Source of the DNA: Bordetella genomosp. 12
GTDB taxonomy: Bacteria; Pseudomonadota; Gammaproteobacteria; Burkholderiales; Burkholderiaceae_B
Direction: 5' to 3'
Length of the DNA stretch: 64,000 nucleotides
Assembly (NCBI RefSeq): GCF_002261355.1
Contig: NZ_NEVU01000003.1
Span: 682,001 to 746,000 of the forward strand
The position numbers were made by a program, and so were the translations under genes. Position 1 is the stretch's first letter; each line of letters begins with the position of its first letter. This document shows, piece after piece, positions 58,648 to 64,000 of this stretch. A model generated the notes under the pieces. It did no database searches. It was not told the DNA's origin and worked only from the letters and a program-made list of their open reading frames with translations.

Positions 58648-61011
58648 ATGTCCCCCAACCCAAATCGCCCACCCTGGTACGTGATGCTGTTCGGCATCGT
58701 GCTGGCGCTCATCGGCCTGGCGCTTGCCATCGGCGGCGCCCGTCTGGTCAGCCTCAGCGGCTCCTGGTATTACCTCATCGCCGGCCTGGGCATGCTGGCC
58801 TCCGGCATTCTCCTGATGCGCCGCCGCACCGCGGGCGCCTGGCTCTACACCCTCGTCTTCGTCGCCACGGTCATCTGGTCGTTCTGGGAAGTCGGCACCG
58901 ATTTCTGGCAACTGGTGCCGCGCCTGATCGGCCCCATCGTGCTGGCGCTGTTCACGCTGCTGATCTGGCCCGCGCTGCATGATGACGGCACCCGCAGCCG
59001 CGTGCGCCGCAACGCCTATCCGCTGGCCGGTGTCGCCTTGCTGGCACTGATCGGCTTTGGCGTCGGCATGTTCCGTCCGCAAGGCGTCATCCGCACCGAA
59101 GCCACCGCGCAGCAAGCGGCCGTGCCCGCCACGCCCCAGCCGGTTTCCGACTGGCAATACTACGGGCGCACGCCTTCGGGCACCCGCTATGCCCCGCTCA
59201 CGCAGATCGACCCCAAAAACGTCGACAAGCTGGAAGTGGCCTGGACCTTCCGCACCGGCGACGTCGCCAGCACGGGCGCCGAAAACCAGAACACCCCCAT
59301 CCAGATCGGCGACACGGTGTACGTCTGCACGCCGCACAACAAGGTCTTTGCGCTGGACGCCGATACCGGCAAAGAGCGCTGGCGCTTTGATCCCGAGGCG
59401 TCCTCGCCCGTGTGGCAGCGCTGCCGTGGCGTGGGTTACTACGAAACCGCCGCCGCGCCCGCAGCCGGCGAAGCCCAACCCGCCGCATGCCGCAAGCGCA
59501 TCATCCTGAGCACCATCGATTCGCGCCTGATCGCTCTGGATGCCGAGACGGGCAAACCGTGCGAAGATTTTGGTACGCATGGCGCCGTGGATCTCAAGCA
59601 AGGCATGGGCGAGATCAAGCCGGGTTACTACTTCCAGACCTCGGCGCCGACCGTCGTGCGCAACATGATCGTGATCGGCGGTTGGGTGTTCGACAACCGC
59701 GCCATCGACGAGCCCTCGGGCGCCGTGCGCGCGTTCAATGCCGACACCGGCGAACTGACGTGGGCTTGGGACATGGCGGATCCGTCCATCACCGGCCTGC
59801 CGCCCGAAGGCAAGACCTACACGCGGGGCACTCCCAATGTATGGTCCACGCCGGCCTTCGACGACAAGCTGGGCCTGCTCTACCTGCCCACCGGCAATTC
59901 GCCGCCTGACTTCTGGGGCGCGCATCGCAGCAAGGCCGCCGAGAAGTTCGCCTCCTCCGTGGTTGCCCTGGACATCGCCACCGGCCGCGAACGCTGGGTT
60001 TTCCAGACCGTCCATCATGACCTCTGGGACTACGACGTCGCTTCGCAACCCGCGCTCTACGACATCCCCGACGGCAAAGGTGGCATGCAGCATGGCCTGA
60101 TCCAGGTCACCAAGCGCGGCCAGATCTTCCTGCTTGACCGCGCCAACGGCCAGCCGCTTGCCGAGGTCAAGGAACAACCGGTGCCGCAGGGTGCGCAAGA
60201 AGGCGATTGGACGTCGCCGACCCAGCCCTATTCGGTGGGCATGCCCTCGATCGGCACGGAACCGCTGTCCGAAGCCAAGATGTGGGGCGCGACCTTCTTC
60301 GATCAGCTCTGGTGCCGGATCGAATTCAAGAAGATGCGCTATGAAGGCGAGTTCACCCCGCCCTCCACGCATCGCACGCTCCAGTACCCGGGCTACTACG
60401 GTGGCATGAACTGGGGCAGCGCCTCCGTGGACGAAGCGCGCGGTTACCTCATCGTCAACGACATCCGCATGCCGCAATGGATTCAGTTGATCCCGCGCTC
60501 GGAAGCCGACAAGGAAGGCGCCGCCGGCGTGCATGACGGCTTCGCGCCGCAAACCGGTACGCCTTATGGCGTTTCCAAGAACGGCTTCATGTCGCCCCTG
60601 GGCGTGCCTTGCCATGCGCCGCCCTACGGCACGCTGTCGGCCATCAACCTGAAGACCCGCCAACTGATGTGGCAAGTGCCCATGAGCACGCTGCAGGACA
60701 CCGGCCCCCTGGGCATGAAAACGGGCCTGCAGATCCCCATCGGCATGCCCACGCTGGGCGGCCCGCTGACCACCGCTTCCGGCCTGGTGTTCTATGCCGG
60801 CACGCAGGATTACTACCTGCGCGCCATGGACACCGCCTCGGGCAAGGAGCTCTGGAAGGCCCGCCTGCCGGTCGGCGCGCAAGCCACGCCGATGAGCTTT
60901 GTCTCGCCCAAGAGCGGCCGTCAGTTTGTCGTGTTGTCGGTCGGCGGCGCACGCCAATCCCCGGATCGTGGCGATTACGTGATCGCCTACGCGCTGCCCG
61001 GCAAGCCATGA
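58648..61011 (+). CDS. gcd: Membrane-bound PQQ-dependent glucose/quinate-type dehydrogenase
   Basis: 787 residues. The first 140 or so carry five transmembrane helices, the quinone-reducing anchor of this family. The periplasmic part is an eight-bladed propeller of PQQ enzyme repeats with DWQYYGRTPSGTRYAPLTQI, repeated LDADTGKERWRF-like blades, QTVHHDLWDYDVASQPALYD and GPLTTASGLVFYAGTQDYYL near the end. Substrates of the family include glucose, quinate and shikimate; these are not distinguished here. It oxidises them in the periplasm and reduces ubiquinone. It needs PQQ, but no pqq synthesis gene is in the window. TetR and a PqqU-like receptor follow within the same operon. Confidence 0.92.
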   Translation: MSPNPNRPPWYVMLFGIVLALIGLALAIGGARLVSLSGSWYYLIAGLGMLASGILLMRRRTAGAWLYTLVFVATVIWSFWEVGTDFWQLVPRLIGPIVLALFTLLIWPALHDDGTRSRVRRNAYPLAGVALLALIGFGVGMFRPQGVIRTEATAQQAAVPATPQPVSDWQYYGRTPSGTRYAPLTQIDPKNVDKLEVAWTFRTGDVASTGAENQNTPIQIGDTVYVCTPHNKVFALDADTGKERWRFDPEASSPVWQRCRGVGYYETAAAPAAGEAQPAACRKRIILSTIDSRLIALDAETGKPCEDFGTHGAVDLKQGMGEIKPGYYFQTSAPTVVRNMIVIGGWVFDNRAIDEPSGAVRAFNADTGELTWAWDMADPSITGLPPEGKTYTRGTPNVWSTPAFDDKLGLLYLPTGNSPPDFWGAHRSKAAEKFASSVVALDIATGRERWVFQTVHHDLWDYDVASQPALYDIPDGKGGMQHGLIQVTKRGQIFLLDRANGQPLAEVKEQPVPQGAQEGDWTSPTQPYSVGMPSIGTEPLSEAKMWGATFFDQLWCRIEFKKMRYEGEFTPPSTHRTLQYPGYYGGMNWGSASVDEARGYLIVNDIRMPQWIQLIPRSEADKEGAAGVHDGFAPQTGTPYGVSKNGFMSPLGVPCHAPPYGTLSAINLKTRQLMWQVPMSTLQDTGPLGMKTGLQIPIGMPTLGGPLTTASGLVFYAGTQDYYLRAMDTASGKELWKARLPVGAQATPMSFVSPKSGRQFVVLSVGGARQSPDRGDYVIAYALPGKP

Positions 61012-61024
61012 GACTGAGCTGGCT

Positions 61025-61687
61025 ATGAGCCGCCCGGACCCGACCGCCCCTCTGACGACTCGCCAGCCGGGCGGCCGGGTCACGCGGCGCGGCCGCGATC
61101 GCAGCGAACGATTGCTGCGCGTGGCCGCCGATCTCTTCCTTGAACGCGGTTACGACAACGTCACGCTGGACGAGATCGTGGCTCAGGCCGGCGGCTCGAA
61201 AACCAATATCTACCGCTATTACGGCAGCAAGCAAGGATTTTTCTGCCGGGTGGTGGAGTATCTCTGCGATGATTTCCTGGCCGCCCTGTCTGACCTCGAT
61301 GTCCAGACAGGCGGCCTGGAGGGCGCATTGAGCCGTCTGGCTCGCGCCTTGATCCATGCCATGCTGAACCCGCGCCAGGTCGCCTTCTACCGCATGGTGG
61401 TGGCGACCTCGGCTCGCTTGCCGGAGGTCGGCCGCGCCTGGTTCGCCCACGGTCCCGTCGCCTCGCGCGCAGCGTTTACCCGCTTGCTCCAGGTCCAGAT
61501 CGATCTGGGCACGATTCATCCCGACACACGCATCGACGAAGTCGCCACCCAGTTGCACGGGGCGCTCGTCTATGACTTTTTCACCCGCACCGTCATGCTG
61601 GGCGCGCATCTGGACAGCGCGGCCATCGACACGGCCACCGAGGCCCTGGTGCGCAGCGCCAGGCGCTGGCTCTCCATCGAGGCTTAG
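61025..61687 (+). CDS. TetR-family regulator of the PQQ dehydrogenase operon
   Basis: 220 residues with an N-terminal basic tail, HTH at about 45-70 (LDEIVAQAGGSKTNIYRYYG) and a ligand domain with a TetR_C fold pattern (AFYRMVVATSARLPEVGRAW). It starts 13 bp after gcd and its stop overlaps the receptor start by 1 bp. The likely target is the palindrome before gcd. The inducer could be PQQ, a sugar or a quinate-like compound; nothing in the sequence decides. Confidence 0.88.
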   Translation: MSRPDPTAPLTTRQPGGRVTRRGRDRSERLLRVAADLFLERGYDNVTLDEIVAQAGGSKTNIYRYYGSKQGFFCRVVEYLCDDFLAALSDLDVQTGGLEGALSRLARALIHAMLNPRQVAFYRMVVATSARLPEVGRAWFAHGPVASRAAFTRLLQVQIDLGTIHPDTRIDEVATQLHGALVYDFFTRTVMLGAHLDSAAIDTATEALVRSARRWLSIEA

Positions 61688-63780
61688 TGAACCCTTTCCG
61701 ACCTCTCTCGCGGCTGGCCTTGCTGCTGCTGCCCCTGCCCGCGCTGGCGCAGACGCCCACGCTCGCCCCCATCATCGTCACGGGCACCCGCAACGGCACA
61801 TCGGTGCTGGACACCCCGGCGTCGGTGGATGTCATCGATGGCGCCACGCTGCGGGCCAACGCCCTGCAGATCAATCTCTCGGAAAACCTCAGCGCAGTGC
61901 CCGGGCTGCAAATACAGAATCGCCAGAACTTCGCGCAGGATCTGCAACTGTCCATCCGCGGCTTTGGCGCACGCTCGACCTTCGGCGTGCGCGGCGTGCG
62001 GATTTATGTCGACGGCATACCGGCGACCATGCCCGATGGGCAGGGGCAGACCTCCAACATCGACATCGGCTCGGCCGACCGGGTCGAGGTCCTGCGCGGG
62101 CCCTACTCGGCGCTGTATGGAAACTCGTCCGGCGGCGTCGTGCAGGTGTTTACCGAAGATGGCGCCCGTCCGCCGCGCGTGCAAGCCAGCATGGCCGCGG
62201 GCAGCTTCGGCACCTTTCGCTATGGCGTGCAGGCCAGCGGCGCCAGCGGCACCGGCGTGGGCGACCTGGAGTATGTGGTGGGCCTGAACCGCTTCACCAG
62301 CGACGGCTATCGCGACCACAGCGGCGCGCGCAAAAATCTGGCCAACGCCAAGCTGGGTCTGCAACTCGATGACGACAGCCGGCTGACGCTGGTGCTCAAT
62401 CGCGTCGACCTCAAAGCCCAGGATCCCATGGGCCTGACGCGAGCTGAATTCGACGACGATCCGCGTGCCGCCTCGCCCGCGGCGCAACGTTTCAACACCC
62501 GCAAGACGGTGCAACAGACGCAAGGCGGCCTGGTGTACGAGCGCCAGGTCGATGCCGACAATGCCTTGCGCGTCATGGTGTATTACGGACAACGCGAGAC
62601 CTGGCAGTACCAGAGCATCCCCGTGGCCGTGCAGCGCCCGCCTGCGCAGTCGGGCGGCGTCATCGGCCTGCGGCGTGACTACGGCGGCGCCGACGTGCGC
62701 TGGACCTCTCATCTGACCCTGGCCGGCCAGCCCCTGACCGTGGTGGGCGGACTGGCCTACGACAGCCTGCGCGAGATCCGCAAGGGCTATGAAAACTTCA
62801 CCCAGGGCGGCGCCACCCTGGGCGTCAAGGGCGCGCTGCGCCGCGACGAGACCAATGAGGTGTACAACCTCGACCCCTACCTGCAGACGTCGTGGGAATT
62901 CCTGCCGCGCTGGACGCTGGACACCGGCCTGCGCTATAGCAGCGTGAACTTTGATTCGCGCGATCACTACATCGTGGCGGGCAACGGCGACGACAGCGGC
63001 GGCGCACGCTACCGGCGAGCGCTGCCCGTGGCGGCCCTGCGCTATGCGCTGGATGAAGACAGCAATGTCTATGTGTCGTACGGCAAGGGTTTCGAAACGC
63101 CCACCATGAACGAAATCTCCTATCGTCCCGATGGGCAGCCAGGCCTGAACTTCGGCCTGCAGCCCTCGGTCAGCACCAATCTGGAAGCCGGCATCAAGCG
63201 CCGCCTGGCAGGTGGGCTGGCGACGGCGGCGGTTTTTCATACCCGCACGGAAAACGAGATCGTGTCCGCAGGCAGCATCGACGGACGCAGCAGTTTTCGC
63301 AATGGCGGCCGCACCCGCCGCGACGGCGTCGAGCTGGCTTGGGATGGCGAGTTCGGCACGCATTGGCGCTCACGCCTGGCCTATACCTACATCAATGCGC
63401 GCTATCGCGACAATGTAGCCGGCACGGGCATCGAGGCTGGCAACCAGATCCCCGGCGTGGCACGCCAGGCCCTCTACGCCGCCCTGGCCTGGGCGCCGCC
63501 GCAAGGATGGCAGGCCGGCATCGAAGGCCGTTATCTGGACAAACTGTACGTGGACGACGCCAACAGCGACGCCGCAGCGGGCTATGTCGTGGCGGCGCTG
63601 TCGACCGGCTATATCTGGAAGAACGGCCCCTGGACCTGGAGCGCTTACGCCCGCGTGGACAATCTATTTGACCGCCGCTATGCCGGCTCGGTCATCGTCA
63701 ACGAAGGCAATGGCCGGTATTTCGAGCCGGCGCCCGGCCGCAACTGGAACGCCGGCCTCACGGTCGCCTACCGCTTCTGA
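61687..63780 (+). CDS. pqqU: TonB-dependent receptor, PqqU/YncD-like
   Basis: 697 residues from GTG 61687. A signal peptide covers about 1-22. The TonB box region (APIIVTGTR) is followed by the plug domain with LSIRGFGARSTFGVRGVRIY, then DGIPATMPDGQGQTSNIDIG and VLRGPYSALYGNSSGGVV. The barrel ends in the aromatic AYRF. These stretches are strikingly similar to E. coli YncD, renamed PqqU after it was shown to import PQQ (recalled, not searched). Being in one operon with a PQQ-dependent dehydrogenase, it very probably supplies the cofactor. A siderophore role is the main alternative. Confidence 0.88.
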   Translation: MNPFRPLSRLALLLLPLPALAQTPTLAPIIVTGTRNGTSVLDTPASVDVIDGATLRANALQINLSENLSAVPGLQIQNRQNFAQDLQLSIRGFGARSTFGVRGVRIYVDGIPATMPDGQGQTSNIDIGSADRVEVLRGPYSALYGNSSGGVVQVFTEDGARPPRVQASMAAGSFGTFRYGVQASGASGTGVGDLEYVVGLNRFTSDGYRDHSGARKNLANAKLGLQLDDDSRLTLVLNRVDLKAQDPMGLTRAEFDDDPRAASPAAQRFNTRKTVQQTQGGLVYERQVDADNALRVMVYYGQRETWQYQSIPVAVQRPPAQSGGVIGLRRDYGGADVRWTSHLTLAGQPLTVVGGLAYDSLREIRKGYENFTQGGATLGVKGALRRDETNEVYNLDPYLQTSWEFLPRWTLDTGLRYSSVNFDSRDHYIVAGNGDDSGGARYRRALPVAALRYALDEDSNVYVSYGKGFETPTMNEISYRPDGQPGLNFGLQPSVSTNLEAGIKRRLAGGLATAAVFHTRTENEIVSAGSIDGRSSFRNGGRTRRDGVELAWDGEFGTHWRSRLAYTYINARYRDNVAGTGIEAGNQIPGVARQALYAALAWAPPQGWQAGIEGRYLDKLYVDDANSDAAAGYVVAALSTGYIWKNGPWTWSAYARVDNLFDRRYAGSVIVNEGNGRYFEPAPGRNWNAGLTVAYRF

Positions 63781-63795
63781 GCGGCGCGGCGCCGT

Positions 63796-64000
63796 TCAAT
63801 CGGCAAAACGCAGCCGCGCGAAGCTGGCGATGCTGGCCAGCGCGGCAAAGATCACGCCCAGCCACAAGGCCCAGGCCGTGCCTCCCACGCCCGCCATGTG
63901 CAGGCAGGCCGCCACCAGCGCCGCGCCCGAAGACTGGCCCAGCAAGCGCACCGTACCCACCATCCCGCTGGCCCCGCCCGCCCTGCCGGGCGGGGCGGCG
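63796..64000 (-). CDS. MFS transporter, C-terminal fragment
   Basis: The last 67 codons of a minus-strand gene cut by the window edge. Reading back from TGA 63798-63796 gives a hydrophobic sequence with RAGGASGMVGTVRLLGQSSG, a loop-helix pattern seen near the C-terminus of drug:H+ antiporters of the major facilitator superfamily, followed by a last membrane helix and FARLRFAD. The class is likely; subfamily and substrate are not determinable. Confidence 0.7.
   Translation of the reverse strand, partial: AAPPGRAGGASGMVGTVRLLGQSSGAALVAACLHMAGVGGTAWALWLGVIFAALASIASFARLRFAD

Noticed and set aside
58525-61083. 852-residue minus-strand open frame opposite gcd
   Set aside because: Antisense shadow; the gcd frame carries all PQQ-enzyme motifs.
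1-64000. CRISPR arrays, rRNA genes, insertion sequences
   Set aside because: No regularly spaced repeats, rRNA motifs or transposase-like frames were seen on either strand.

Overview
The window is GC-rich, densely coded DNA with all genes on one chromosome-like stretch and no insertion sequence, integrase, rRNA or CRISPR array. Codon use, the Bug/TctC solute receptor, the RegB-type kinase, the EpsC-type serine acetyltransferase and the gene set suggest a betaproteobacterium of the Burkholderiales, most likely Alcaligenaceae (Bordetella/Achromobacter group). This is an inference from protein resemblance; no search was run.

Layout. 0-8.2 kb: a RegBA/PrrBA-like redox two-component pair, a DUF2325 gene behind a Fur-box-like site, Dps, an SDR, a DUF2059 protein, lrgAB/cidAB with a divergent LysR gene, and a GntP-family permease. 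8.2-19.8 kb: a GNAT acetyltransferase, a four-gene peptide ABC importer whose genes all overlap by 4 bp, a nuclease, CorA, an SOS-boxed UvrD-like helicase and a divergent DUF72 gene. 19.8-27.1 kb: a MocR/GabR-like regulator divergent from gabTD (GABA to succinate), an inositol-phosphatase-like enzyme, a sirtuin and serine acetyltransferase.

27.5-41.6 kb is one long fatty-acid degradation unit on the + strand. It holds a PsrA-like TetR regulator behind a textbook PsrA-type operator, fadE, thiolase, a FadJ-type fusion, fadL, a FadN-type fusion (reverse domain order), a second thiolase, a DUF4442 hotdog protein, a chalcone-isomerase-fold secreted protein and fadD. Start/stop overlaps of 4 bp and short gaps indicate co-transcription.

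41.9-52.6 kb looks like a catabolic island. It has a LysR regulator, respiratory D-lactate dehydrogenase, then a minus-strand operon (Bug receptor, IlvD/EDD dehydratase, HpcH/HpaI aldolase, aldehyde dehydrogenase), a GntR/UTRA regulator and a divergent sulfatase. The receptor-operon and sulfatase promoters share the same ACTATATAGC box. The enzymes fit a route from a sulfated sugar acid to pyruvate plus an aldehyde, but the substrate is unknown.

52.8-58.5 kb contains three identical tRNA-Arg(ACG) genes, each with its own terminator, separated by an ArsR/old-yellow-enzyme pair and by a Fur-boxed SitABCD-type Mn/Fe transporter. 58.6-63.8 kb joins a membrane PQQ glucose-type dehydrogenase, a TetR regulator and a TonB-dependent receptor closely resembling E. 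coli YncD/PqqU, the PQQ transporter. The last gene is the cut-off end of an MFS transporter.
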